NCBI RefSeq assembly: GCF_004208415.1
Contig: NZ_CP035758.1
Coordinates: 3,596,001-3,660,000, forward strand
Direction: 5' to 3'
Source: Ktedonosporobacter rubrisoli
GTDB lineage: Bacteria > Chloroflexota > Ktedonobacteria > Ktedonobacterales > Ktedonobacteraceae
Length of the DNA: 64,000 bases
Below the pieces are notes generated by a model. The model was not told the DNA's origin. It ran no database searches and worked only from the letters and a program-made list of their open reading frames with translations. The position numbers and the translations under genes are program-made. Shown piece after piece: positions 18,515 through 27,383 of this stretch (position 1 is its first letter; every line of letters begins with the position of its first letter).

Positions 18515-20247
18515 GAACAAGTATTGTTTTTAAATGGTTTGTGCTGATAGCTTTCGTGTTCTCAACCCTGCTTTTATTCATAGGAGTAGCTCAAAATTAT
18601 CTTTTTGAGAAATACTATATTGATGAAAAGTCGAACGCGCTTAAAACGTACATGAAAGAATATATGACAACTGCTGCGAAAGAGGGATCTGAAGCTGCGT
18701 CATATGATTTTTACAGAAAAAACAATGTCTGGATTACCAAGCTGGATAAATATGGCTGTATTAAGGACGTGGGAAATTTCTATCTCGAATTAAAATTGAC
18801 TAACGGATCTCAAGATACTATAAGGATACCATTGTACTCGTTTAAAGGAAATATCTGGGATTTTTCTGCTTTGAAAGTTGGTGAAAAGGTACTTGTTGAT
18901 ACGGTAAATATCGCGGATGAGAGTATACCTTATTTGATACAGGGTGATGAACCAGGAATCTCAGTAACGAATCCCGACATTGCATTCAAGGTGAATGGCC
19001 CGCATGCCGATCCAGCTTACCGTCACCTGGCAACAGGCTTGTTAGCAGGAACGATCACAAAAACTGCCTTTCCGGACAGGACGGAGAATATACCCTTTCC
19101 TTACAATGACAGCTTTTTTCTAGAACAGGTGAAACAATTTCAGGTCGGCCTACTAGCTGATAACGCCAAACCCCCTCAGTATACGAAAGAACTCAGCACA
19201 AAGGAAAATTTAGCGAACTATAAGATCATCATTGAGCCAGTTGTTGAAAATGGGGTAGTGGAATATGTTTTTGCCATGACCGCTCTTCAGCCGGTCGATG
19301 AAGCGATATCTGTCACCTGGCAGTTTTATCCTTACTTTTTAGGCTTTGCCGTTCTGTGCGTTATGCTCTTGGCCTTTATTTTCTCCAGGCACCTGGCGAA
19401 ACCGCTGATTTCCATAAACCGGATCACAGGGAAAATAGCAAAGATGGATTTTACCGAAAAACTGCCGGTTCGCTCCAAGGATGAAATCGGAGAGCTATCC
19501 CGAAATATTAACTACCTTTCCAGCCAGATGGAGACCTATATCGGACAGCTTAAGCAAGAACTCGATAACGAGAAAAGACTGGAAACGACGCGAAAGGAGT
19601 TTATTGCGGGGGTTTCTCATGAGCTGAAAACGCCGCTTGCCGTTTTGAAAAGCTGCCTCTCTATCCTGAAAGATGGGATTGCCTCTGAAAAACGGGACCA
19701 TTATTTTCAGGCCATTGAGGACGAAATACAGCGGATGGACGCGCTGGTTGTCAATATGCTGGATCTGGCCAAGTTTGCCTCCGGCACCTATAAGCCCGAA
19801 ATAGCGCCTTTTGAAATAGACCTGGCGATCGAGGAAGTATGCGCTTCACTGGCGGGGCAAATCAAGGAGAAAAATGTAACGCTCACGCAAAGGTTTTCTC
19901 CTTACATGGTTATTGGGCATAGGGGGCTCATTATCCGCGTTATGACGAATTTTCTTACGAATGCCATCCGGCATACAGAGAATGGACATACAATTTCCAT
20001 CGAGGTACAACGCAAAGGAGATACGGCAGAAATCAGCGTAGAAAATCAAGGCAGTCCAATAGCGGAGGAAGATAGGAAAAAGATATGGGACCAGTTCTAT
20101 ATTGTTGAGTCACGGACATCCAAATCAAGTACGGGTCTGGGCCTTTCCATCTCCAAGGCTATATTGGAGCTTCACCATGCTGATTATGGCGTGGAAAATA
20201 CTGAGGATGGTGTCAGCTTTTTCTTTGCCCTCCCGCTCCAGCCCTAA
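18511..20247 (+). CDS. Sensor histidine kinase
   Basis: A 578-residue membrane kinase and partner of the preceding regulator. Transmembrane helix 1 (about 8-29) and helix 2 (about 272-293) enclose a 240-residue extracellular sensor domain. HAMP follows (about 295-345), then HisKA with H370 in GVSHELKTP, and the ATPase domain with N-box NFLTNAIRHT (near 480) and GLGLSISKAI (near 544). It should sense an outside signal and phosphorylate D52 of the regulator. Overlap by four bases with the upstream gene indicates coupling, and a perfect terminator closes the pair. Codon use matches the regulator and the acyltransferase genes downstream, so the pair likely controls them. Confidence 0.93.
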   Translation: MRTSIVFKWFVLIAFVFSTLLLFIGVAQNYLFEKYYIDEKSNALKTYMKEYMTTAAKEGSEAASYDFYRKNNVWITKLDKYGCIKDVGNFYLELKLTNGSQDTIRIPLYSFKGNIWDFSALKVGEKVLVDTVNIADESIPYLIQGDEPGISVTNPDIAFKVNGPHADPAYRHLATGLLAGTITKTAFPDRTENIPFPYNDSFFLEQVKQFQVGLLADNAKPPQYTKELSTKENLANYKIIIEPVVENGVVEYVFAMTALQPVDEAISVTWQFYPYFLGFAVLCVMLLAFIFSRHLAKPLISINRITGKIAKMDFTEKLPVRSKDEIGELSRNINYLSSQMETYIGQLKQELDNEKRLETTRKEFIAGVSHELKTPLAVLKSCLSILKDGIASEKRDHYFQAIEDEIQRMDALVVNMLDLAKFASGTYKPEIAPFEIDLAIEEVCASLAGQIKEKNVTLTQRFSPYMVIGHRGLIIRVMTNFLTNAIRHTENGHTISIEVQRKGDTAEISVENQGSPIAEEDRKKIWDQFYIVESRTSKSSTGLGLSISKAILELHHADYGVENTEDGVSFFFALPLQP

Positions 20248-20259
20248 GAATCTGATAAG

Positions 20260-20297
20260 CAAAAACAGCTGTGAAAGGGGCTTCACAGCTGTTTTTG
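20260..20297 (+). terminator. Rho-independent terminator after sensor kinase
   Basis: Perfect 16-bp stem (CAAAAACAGCTGTGAA and complement) with six-base loop AGGGGC, ending in TTTTTG. It lies 13 bases after the kinase stop codon. Confidence 0.9.
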
Positions 20298-20396
20298 TAA
20301 TTGAAAAAATTGTATCTGAACTTTATCTCATCTGCACCTCATCTGCACCTTTCAGTTGTAATATCCGCCTATCAACGAAAGAAAAGAGAGGCGTAT

Positions 20397-21002
20397 ATGA
20401 AAAAACTAGTAATGTGTTTTCTAGTGAGTATGTGTATTCTAGGTATCGCTGCCTGCGGGAATGAGACCAGCGAGAAAGACGTGACCGCGCAGTTCAAGAA
20501 CAGCGTCTTTCTCGGAGATTCTATTACCGAAGGCTTTACCAAAAATGAAATTCTGCCCAAGGAATGTGTCATAGCCGGGGCGGGAGCCACGGCCGGCTTT
20601 ACGTATGATGAAATTGGAGGTTTGGCCGCAAAGAAACCGGATCACGTTTTTATTATGCTGGGCTCAGACGACATGCTCTGGCCAAAGGGTGACCCCAAGG
20701 TGCTCTTCGAACATGATATGACAAAGCTGATTAACAAGATAAAGGAAGAAGTGCCCAATACAAAAATCTACCTTGAATCCATAACTCCTGTCACACAGGA
20801 GGCATTAAAAGAAGAGCCACGCTATAAAAATATAGATGACTACAACAAGCTCTTACAAGAGCTGGCTGATAAGTTGTCGGTTAATTATGTGGACATAGGC
20901 GCAGTGGCAAAGAAACACCCAGATTTATTTGCTGAAGATGGCATCCATTTCAAGAAAGAATTTTATCCATTGTGGCTGGAGGAACTATCAAAATCATTGT
21001 AG
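20397..21002 (+). CDS. SGNH/GDSL hydrolase lipoprotein
   Basis: A 201-residue secreted lipoprotein: signal MKKLVMCFLVSMCILGIAACG with lipobox IAAC. The SGNH fold shows block I FLGDSITEGF (nucleophile Ser), the block III region IMLGSDDM, where Asp replaces the usual Asn (G-S-D rather than G-x-N), and block V DGIHF (Asp and His). Such proteins deacetylate or transfer acetyl groups on cell-surface glycans. The gene precedes an MBOAT acyltransferase by ten bases, as in surface-polysaccharide O-acetylation clusters (AlgI/AlgJ/AlgX-like). AGAGAGG precedes the ATG; an upstream in-frame extension to 20301 is unlikely because it would hide the signal peptide. Confidence 0.88.
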   Translation: MKKLVMCFLVSMCILGIAACGNETSEKDVTAQFKNSVFLGDSITEGFTKNEILPKECVIAGAGATAGFTYDEIGGLAAKKPDHVFIMLGSDDMLWPKGDPKVLFEHDMTKLINKIKEEVPNTKIYLESITPVTQEALKEEPRYKNIDDYNKLLQELADKLSVNYVDIGAVAKKHPDLFAEDGIHFKKEFYPLWLEELSKSL

Positions 21003-21012
21003 CGGAGGGCAT

Positions 21013-22419
21013 ATGGTTTTCAGCAGTTTGTTTTTCACATTCGCTTTTTTGCCGATCACGCTAATTTTGTATTACACGTTGGGAAAGCGCTTGAGGAATA
21101 TTGTTCTGCTTGTCGTGAGTCTGATTTTTTACGCCTGGGGAGAGCCCGTCTATATATTGCTGATGTGCGCTTCCATTATCGTAAATTACTTTCTGGGAAT
21201 TCTTTTGGGGAAAGCGGCTACCGCAAGAGGCCGAACACTTTTCTTCATCTTCAGCCTGCTGTTCAATGTGGGCTGCCTGGCTTATTTTAAATATGCTGGC
21301 ATGCTCATCAAGACTGTTGAAGCACTGAGCGGCGTGCACTTGCTTGCCGCTGCTCCAGCGCTCCCCCTGGGCATTTCGTTTTACACGTTTCACATTCTGT
21401 CTTATGTGATTGACGTCTATAGGGGGAAAATCAGGCCGCAGAAAAGCCTGGTTCTCTTCGCCCTCTATATTTCGATGTTTCCGCAGTTGGTAGCCGGGCC
21501 GATTGTGAAGTATGCAGACATCGAAGCGCAGCTGACCGACAGGAGCATAACCTTCCAGAAGTTTCATTCTGGGATGAACCGCTTCCTGTGTGGTTTGGCG
21601 AAAAAAGTGCTACTTGCCAACACTATCGGCCTGCTCTGGTCAGAAGTCAAAGCTCTGCCCGGTGCAGAGCTTTCAGTCCTCATGGCGTGGATCGGCATTG
21701 TTGCCTTTACCTTGCAGATTTATTTCGATTTCAGCGGGTATTCGGACATGGCGATTGGCCTGGGAAAAATGCTTGGCTTCCGTTTCAAGGAAAACTTCCG
21801 CTACCCCTATATTTCGCAAAGCGTCTCGGAGTTCTGGCGCAGATGGCATATCTCCCTGGGATCCTGGTTCAGGGATTACGTCTACATTCCTCTTGGTGGG
21901 AACCGCGCCGGGACACGAAGAACGATCCTGAACCTGTTCGTTGTCTGGTTCCTCACAGGACTGTGGCATGGGGCAAGCTGGAATTTTGTCTTCTGGGGGC
22001 TGTATTTCGGCGTGTTGATCATGCTAGAAAAAGTGTTTTTAGAGAAACAGCTTAAACGATGGCCGCAGGCTGTCCGACATATATACTTGCTGCTGTGCGT
22101 GGTGATCGGATGGGTGTTTTTTGACTTTCCCAATCTGGGGGATGCGCTGCGCTTTCTGGGCACCATGTTTGGCCTGGGCGGTGCGGTGTTCATCAATGCC
22201 CAAACAATCGCAAAGCTTGAAGCGTATTCCCTCCTCCTGTTTATCTGTGTCATCGCTGCCACGCCCTGGCCAAAAATTCTAGGGCTGTCCTTGAGGAACA
22301 AAGTTTATCGTGCCAGTTATAAGACAGGCGTAGTTGTCTATTATTGCGTGCTTATGTTTTTTTCAACGGCGTATCTGGTTGGTTCGACCTTTAACCCATT
22401 TATCTATTTTCGGTTTTAG
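21013..22419 (+). CDS. MBOAT O-acyltransferase (AlgI/DltB-like)
   Basis: A 468-residue integral membrane protein with about ten hydrophobic segments. It contains the family hallmarks FYAWGEPVYI near the N-terminus, FYTFHILSYVIDVYRG, ISLGSWFRDYVYIPLGGNR, and the catalytic histidine in LTGLWHGASWNFVFWG. Homologues move acetyl groups across the membrane onto alginate, teichoic acid or other polymers. The ATG at 21013 is preceded by GGAGGG; extending upstream to 20929 would overlap the SGNH gene. It sits between the SGNH lipoprotein and a truncated DHHW gene, the standard trio of such systems. Confidence 0.93.
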   Translation: MVFSSLFFTFAFLPITLILYYTLGKRLRNIVLLVVSLIFYAWGEPVYILLMCASIIVNYFLGILLGKAATARGRTLFFIFSLLFNVGCLAYFKYAGMLIKTVEALSGVHLLAAAPALPLGISFYTFHILSYVIDVYRGKIRPQKSLVLFALYISMFPQLVAGPIVKYADIEAQLTDRSITFQKFHSGMNRFLCGLAKKVLLANTIGLLWSEVKALPGAELSVLMAWIGIVAFTLQIYFDFSGYSDMAIGLGKMLGFRFKENFRYPYISQSVSEFWRRWHISLGSWFRDYVYIPLGGNRAGTRRTILNLFVVWFLTGLWHGASWNFVFWGLYFGVLIMLEKVFLEKQLKRWPQAVRHIYLLLCVVIGWVFFDFPNLGDALRFLGTMFGLGGAVFINAQTIAKLEAYSLLLFICVIAATPWPKILGLSLRNKVYRASYKTGVVVYYCVLMFFSTAYLVGSTFNPFIYFRF

Positions 22420-22432
22420 CCTGGAGGCCGAT

Positions 22433-22801
22433 ATGCGAGTGAAGATCAAAAAACTTTCAGTTTTCAGGAATATCGTGTCTATTCTACCGCTTGTATTTAT
22501 ATTTACCATATTACTATTATATCTCACCTTTCCGGCAAAAACGTATTCCAAAGAGGAACGGCGATATTTGGAACAATGGCCCACTTTTCATGTCGGGAGA
22601 GTGTTAGATGGCAGCTATGAAACGAAAATGGAGTCATATTTTTCAGATCAGTTTCCGTTTCGCAGCTTTTGGATTCATGTCTCCACTGAGTTGCAAGCCT
22701 GGCTTGGCCATCGCTCAGCGGAAACGACGCAACACCACGCCCGCATTACCCCCCGGCTGCAAGGTATTTCTCTCGAAACGTGCGAACCATCTAGGTACTG
22801 A
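22433..22801 (+). pseudogene. DHHW-family protein, 3'-truncated
   Basis: The frame opens with a membrane anchor (about residues 15-33) and the DHHW-type N-terminus KEERRYLEQWPTFHV, GSYETKMESYFSDQFPFR and SFWIHVSTELQAWLGH. Family members are about 350-400 residues and carry the acetyltransferase-like DHHW motif in the later part; here homology stops near residue 97 (about 22722) and the remaining 25 codons are unrelated. The partner for the MBOAT protein is therefore broken, and the island's right end lies here. GGAGG precedes the ATG at good spacing. Confidence 0.75.
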
Positions 22802-22984
22802 TCGACCGCGCAGCCATTGCCCAACTGTCAATGCCGACTGGTACGAGCCTGGGAAGAGACAAAGATGACTCGTTTGACGTTTCTACATTGGCAGAGAGAT
22901 TCGGATGAGCTAGAATACGTTTAGGCGGCTTGCCCTCATAGAGCGATTGCCGTCAAAAACAAAGATGGGACGCGTTAGAAGAAC

Positions 22985-23586
22985 ATGGTACAGATAAAAG
23001 ACGCGTTGCTTCTGTCTCGGGCATTTTTTCCCGTAAGGCAAGCACGGTTGCCCAAGAAGCTCTGGGCAAAACGTTAGTACGCGTCACGGCTGATGGACTT
23101 TTGGTAGCCCGAATCGTGGAAACAGAAGCTTATCTCGGTGAACACGATCCGGCAGCTCACGCAAGCTTTGGTCGCACTAAACGCACGCAGGTCTTGTATG
23201 GGGAGCCTGGGCATGCCTATGTCTATCAGCTCCACGGACATCATTGTCTCAATTTTGTCGCTGAACCTCTTGGCTCGCCAGGGTGTGTGTTAATCCGTGC
23301 TGTGGAGCCTCTGGCAGGAATTGAGGCCATGCGCCAGCTCCGTAGGAAAAATGACCTTGAATTGATCAACCTGAGCAATGGTCCTGGCAAATTGTGCCAG
23401 GCCATGGCTATCGATATGACCATGTATGGAATCGATCTCGTTGCGCCCACGTCTTCCCTCCAAGTGTGGGAGCCGTTGGAGGAACAAGAACGAGAGATAG
23501 AGATCAGTCGCCGAAGAGGCATTACGAAGGCCACAGACTGGGAACTACGGTTTACGCTCAAAGGGAATCCGTACGTTTCCAGATAA
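22985..23586 (+). pseudogene. 3-methyladenine DNA glycosylase (MPG type), one frameshift
   Basis: From 23101 a 161-codon frame encodes most of an alkyladenine glycosylase: RIVETEAYLGEHDPAAHAS, the YGEPGHAYVYQLHGHHCLN active-site strand and the GPGKLCQAMAI segment. The missing N-terminus is present upstream but in another frame: MVQIKDALLLSRAFF (from ATG 22985), then after a run of six T (23024-23029) SRKASTVAQEALGKTLVRV continues into the main frame. Seven T would restore one 200-residue protein of normal size. This is a mutation, a sequencing error in a homopolymer, or slippage. The enzyme removes alkylated purines from DNA. Confidence 0.8.
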
Positions 23587-23907
23587 GCTTTGTCCCAAGG
23601 CCCCTCTGCTATTTGCGTGTTCTTTGCCAATCTAGAAAGAAGAGTGCTCTTCCAACATCTCAACTTTCCGGATAGACGCTTGTGCCAAAGGGGCCTTATT
23701 CTGTCTCACGCTGAAGTCAAATACCCAGTTTCATGAACATTAAAGTAATGGTACAGCCATCTGGTTTGCGCAACAAACCAGTCCTTAACAAGAACGAGTT
23801 AGTACTTTATACTCTAGATGTACCATACAAATGCAAAGGAAAGGATATCCTTTGCACAGTATTAAAGGCGCTTCATAGGAAAACCATCTTCTAAGAAGAA
23901 AGGATTC
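23587..23907. other. Intergenic, no gene seen
   Basis: About 320 bases; must contain the promoter of the membrane protein/regulator pair. The sequence around 23820-23870 has a short dyad (AAGGATATCCTT at 23839-23850). Confidence 0.35.
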
Positions 23908-24564
23908 ATGATGGTTAATCTTGTACGCATTCGCTATGTAACTTCTCACTTCCATTTACTCCAGGGATTAACTATAGTTCCATGGGGCATCTACTATCTA
24001 CTAGGAGCTGCTTTCGCGCTCTGTTGGACATCCCCAGATATAGTACTCCCCCTGGCGATGCTATTCGGTGGCTTTTTTCTGGCCGGCAGTGCGCATCTAC
24101 TTATTGCTAACTACTACAGAAAAACTCTTGGCACTGTAGATAATCCAGGATTAAGAAAAGGGAGATCCATCGAAGCAGCGACGAAAAATAAACTCTTCGG
24201 GCTTTGGACGGCTTTTGTTATACTGACAGCCTTAGTTGAGTTGCTTGCGATTAAGGAAGCTCCTGTTTTTGATCCACACTACGCCTCTATGTTCCTTTTG
24301 AAGCTCACTCTCACTATTGCCCTGGGATTGCTCTGTCTCACGCTCGGACTTCATGAATACATCAAGGAAGGTTATGGCTATGTCCCTACCTGGCCGCTCG
24401 TCGCTTACTTGTTCTGTACCTTTGAACCGCCTGCCTTTTTACGTGCTGGTGCGACTATCACCATCGCTAATATAATCATTGGGGCAATCTTTATTATTGC
24501 AGGTCTCTATAATCATTGCTTGCTTACCGGTACATTTCAGCGCCAGGCTGAGATACGGGAATAA
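23908..24564 (+). CDS. Membrane protein, unknown, paired with a regulator
   Basis: A 218-residue protein with about six hydrophobic helices: GIYYLLGAAFALCW, VLPLAMLFGGFFLAGS, LFGLWTAFVILTALVELL, LLKLTLTIALGLLCLTLGL, WPLVAYLFCTF and IIGAIFIIAGLYNHCL. No catalytic motif stands out and I do not recognise the family beyond having seen similar membrane-protein plus winged-helix pairs. AAAGGA precedes two adjacent ATG codons; the second (23911) has the better spacing. The regulator gene starts 12 bases after the stop, so they are one transcript. Confidence 0.75.
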   Translation: MMVNLVRIRYVTSHFHLLQGLTIVPWGIYYLLGAAFALCWTSPDIVLPLAMLFGGFFLAGSAHLLIANYYRKTLGTVDNPGLRKGRSIEAATKNKLFGLWTAFVILTALVELLAIKEAPVFDPHYASMFLLKLTLTIALGLLCLTLGLHEYIKEGYGYVPTWPLVAYLFCTFEPPAFLRAGATITIANIIIGAIFIIAGLYNHCLLTGTFQRQAEIRE

Positions 24565-24576
24565 GGGAGCATTGAC

Positions 24577-24903
24577 ATGACGTACATCTTCGAGGAAATA
24601 GTGGGGCTTAGCCGTCTCATCCATGAGCCCGCTCGTTTGGCAATCATGACGGCGCTCTCAGTTTGTGAGAGTGCCGACTTCCTCTACCTTCAGCGCCTCA
24701 CTGGCCTCAGCAAGGGCAACTTGTCAGGCCATATCAGTAAGCTGGAGGAGGCTGGTCTCCTCTCTGTCAAAAAAGAATTTATTGGCAAGAATCCAAATAC
24801 GCATGTAAGCATAAGCGATCTGGGGCACTCAGCTATCGAGCAGCACTGGCAAAAGCTTGCTGAGCTCCGCCACACCACCAAAACATGGAGGCCTATAGAG
24901 TGA
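24577..24903 (+). CDS. Winged-helix transcriptional regulator (MarR/ArsR-like)
   Basis: A 108-residue DNA-binding protein of the HTH_34 type. It opens SRLIHEPARLAIMTAL, followed by the helix-turn-helix FLYLQRLTGLSKGNLSGHISKLEEAGLLSVKKEF and the wing FIGKNPNTHVSISDLG. Such proteins usually repress their own operon, here with the membrane protein in front. It starts 12 bases after that gene with GGGAGC as ribosome site. Confidence 0.85.
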   Translation: MTYIFEEIVGLSRLIHEPARLAIMTALSVCESADFLYLQRLTGLSKGNLSGHISKLEEAGLLSVKKEFIGKNPNTHVSISDLGHSAIEQHWQKLAELRHTTKTWRPIE

Positions 24904-25197
24904 CTGCTTGCTATCTGGTCTACTCTGCCTTGAGCAAATACATCGGAGCAGAAAGCGGTATCAGGGAAACCTTACAAACTCAACCAGGCAGAGCGCTGGC
25001 CAGTTGTTTGCAAACATAACGCGCTAGATCACCGTCAGAAATCCAGGATAGCAGGATAGAGCGTCAGTTCAGACCACGAGGCGAGCAGATAATACTGATC
25101 TGCCCGCCTCTCACCTCAATCCCAATCTCCAATCTCCTCCGTTGGTCTTCCACCAAAGTATGTAGCCACCCACCTACCATCGCAGCTACTTGGCCAC

Positions 25198-25497
25198 TCA
25201 GGCTTCGCCCGTCCCGCTACTCTTACCTGCTCCATAGATCATATCAGTTAGATCCTTGCGGGAGCGCTCCAAAAAGTCACGCAGCTGCGCCTGACGTTCA
25301 GGATTACCAGCAGCGCTTCGGCTAGCGATCATAAAGAGCCGCGCCACTTCCGCCGCTGTGCTGCGCAAAGCCTGCTGTTCAGGAGCGAACCAGCCTCGGC
25401 CTTGCTCCCATTGGCCGCCACCAGGACCATACCACCAGGGAGGAGGACCCCACGGACCACCACCAAAGAACGCTCGTGCAAAACGTCTGCCAAACAT
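25198..25497 (-). CDS. Gly/Pro/Trp-rich small protein, helical C-terminus
   Basis: A 99-residue protein: an N-terminal segment rich in Gly, Pro and Trp (FFGGGPWGPPPWWYG) and a charged helical part (ALRSTAAEVARLFMIASRSAAG, then RQAQLRDFLERSRKDLTDMIYG). The N-terminal style resembles the low-complexity leaders of PadR-family regulators, and the gene is preceded by palindromes of the type bound by PadR proteins, but no winged helix is present in the product. AAAGGAG precedes the ATG. Function unknown; I infer that a PadR-like repressor controls it. Confidence 0.65.
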   Translation of the reverse strand: MFGRRFARAFFGGGPWGPPPWWYGPGGGQWEQGRGWFAPEQQALRSTAAEVARLFMIASRSAAGNPERQAQLRDFLERSRKDLTDMIYGAGKSSGTGEA

Positions 25498-25887
25498 TGT
25501 TATTCATCTCCTTTCTCTAGTGACGAATAAGCGATATATCGCTTACATGACTTATACGATATATCGCTCTCATAGTTGCAGCATTGTAGACGAAAGAATC
25601 GGCATTTTACTGATATCAGCCCAATCTCCTGCCTAAGTTCCATGTTATGGAATTTTCAGCCCAATTCATAGCAGCACGCTAAAAGAAAGCACTATCTGAC
25701 CCTTTTAGTTAAGCATGGTGTAATGGCCTTATAAAATCTCTGCAGGAAGGCGCCGGAATATTTACATTATGATAGCGAAGATATATACTTATAGAGTAGC
25801 AAGCTATTTACATTCTTTTATCTCCTTTGTCGCTCCAGAGACTTATTAGTTGCCTACCTTGAGATTTAGAACAGGAAGGTGATACGT
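25498..25887. other. Divergent intergenic region
   Basis: About 390 bases between the leftward small protein and the rightward sugar-binding gene; carries the palindromic operator near 25529 and both promoters. No coding sequence seen. Confidence 0.4.
25529..25568. promoter_or_regulatory. Two PadR-type palindromic operator sites
   Basis: A perfect 16-bp palindrome AAGCGATATATCGCTT (25529-25544) and a second copy of its core, CGATATATCG followed by CT (25557-25568), 28 bases apart. They lie 32-70 bases upstream of the leftward small protein gene, where a repressor would block transcription. Confidence 0.6.
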
Positions 25888-27282
25888 ATGCCCAACAAGA
25901 GACAGCCCTTCTTTCGTAGTTCTCGCCTGATTTCCATAGTTACCTGTGCAGTATTATTTATTCTTACTGGAGCGCTACAAGCATGTGGCGGCAGCACAAA
26001 TGCTACAAGTAATAGTGGCACCACTATAACCATCGCCTACGGCCAATATGGACCGCCGCCATACTATGAGCAGCAATGGCTTGATGAGGTTAACAAGCAA
26101 TTCGAAGCCGCTCATCCCTCAGTAAAGGTCAAGCTGCTTCCGATTATTGCTGACGAAACTGGCTACTATACCAAGTTGGCTTTGATGATGCGCTCTAGCA
26201 ATCCTCCAGATATCGTCCATGAAGATTCTTTCCTGATTAGTTCGGATGTAAATGCCGGCTATCTGCTTCCTCTAGACAACTACCTCAATTCCTGGCCAGA
26301 ATATAAGCAGCAATGGACACCCAGCATGCAGCAAATGACGACGTTCAATGATCATAATTATGCCATTATGACGAGTACAGACGTGCGGTGCATCTGGTAT
26401 AACAAAAATATTTTTCAGAAGGCTAATCTGCCTTCTACCTGGCAGCCCAATAACTGGGCCGATATTATCTCGGCAGCTCGCGCGATCAAAGCCAAAGAGC
26501 CCGATGTGATCCCAATGAACCTCTATTCCGGTGTCCCGCTTGGTGAGGCTGCATCGATGCAAGGCTTCGAGATGTTGCTTTATGGCACAAATAACCCTCT
26601 TTACAACTATTCGACGAAGAAATGGGTAGTCTCAAGTCCGGGATTTAAAGATGCCCTCAACTTCGTCAAAACTGTTTACAACCCTGCCGACCTCCTCGGC
26701 CCTACCAATGATATCGAGTTGATGCCCAACGCTAATAATGTTGTACCTCAACAGCTGATTCCTGAAAGCAAATTGGGCATAGATATCGATGGCTGCTGGA
26801 TCGCCAGAAACTGGCAGCCAAAAGGGACGACTCCCTGGCCAGAATGGAAAGATGTCATGGGTACGGCAAAAATGCCCACTGAGTTTGGTCAGGACCCCAA
26901 ATACGTCACGCTTTCAGGCGGCTGGTCCTATGCCATTGGGGCCCATTCCCCTAACAAAGATCTGGCTTTCGAGTGGCTCAAACTTGCCCATGGCAAGGAT
27001 TTATTGACCAAACATACAGTCCTGATCGGTGGAACCTCTCCACGCAAGGATTCGGTGGATAACCCGTCCTATAAAAACATCCCTATGTCTGCCTTCTCTA
27101 CAAGCCTGCTGGAATATACTCATTTTCGTCCTGGCTTCCCGGCTTATCCAAAAATCTCTCAGGAGATCGGCAAGGCTATGCAACAGGTAATGCAAGGGCA
27201 ATCGCCTACAGATGCCATGAATGCCTTCTCTCAGGCAGCTACGGCTATTGCCGGCCCGGATAACGTCGAACAGAAGTCATAA
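25888..27282 (+). CDS. Sugar ABC transporter binding lipoprotein
   Basis: A 464-residue MalE/UgpB-like binding protein. The signal peptide ends in the lipobox LQAC at about residue 34, followed by a Ser/Thr/Asn linker. Typical parts are WLDEVNKQFEAAHPSVKVKL, NPPDIVHEDSFLISSDV, the RCIWYNKNIFQKANLP block and GGWSYAIGAHSPNKDLAFEWLKL. The ATG at 25888 has AGGAAGG eight bases upstream; GTG 25879 would be inside that site. It heads a three-gene importer with two permeases; as usual in this class the ATPase is encoded elsewhere. Confidence 0.93.
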   Translation: MPNKRQPFFRSSRLISIVTCAVLFILTGALQACGGSTNATSNSGTTITIAYGQYGPPPYYEQQWLDEVNKQFEAAHPSVKVKLLPIIADETGYYTKLALMMRSSNPPDIVHEDSFLISSDVNAGYLLPLDNYLNSWPEYKQQWTPSMQQMTTFNDHNYAIMTSTDVRCIWYNKNIFQKANLPSTWQPNNWADIISAARAIKAKEPDVIPMNLYSGVPLGEAASMQGFEMLLYGTNNPLYNYSTKKWVVSSPGFKDALNFVKTVYNPADLLGPTNDIELMPNANNVVPQQLIPESKLGIDIDGCWIARNWQPKGTTPWPEWKDVMGTAKMPTEFGQDPKYVTLSGGWSYAIGAHSPNKDLAFEWLKLAHGKDLLTKHTVLIGGTSPRKDSVDNPSYKNIPMSAFSTSLLEYTHFRPGFPAYPKISQEIGKAMQQVMQGQSPTDAMNAFSQAATAIAGPDNVEQKS

Positions 27283-27383
27283 GACCTATCTTTCAGCAAT
27301 TCAATGGGGCACGCTGTTCACAAGTCCCAGCACTCAAGGCGGACAGTGTGTCCCTGCTTTTCTCCCTGGAAAGAGGCATATAC

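Noticed and set aside
21061..21567. 168-codon frame antisense to the MBOAT gene
   Set aside because: Shadow of a strongly conserved gene; no family features.
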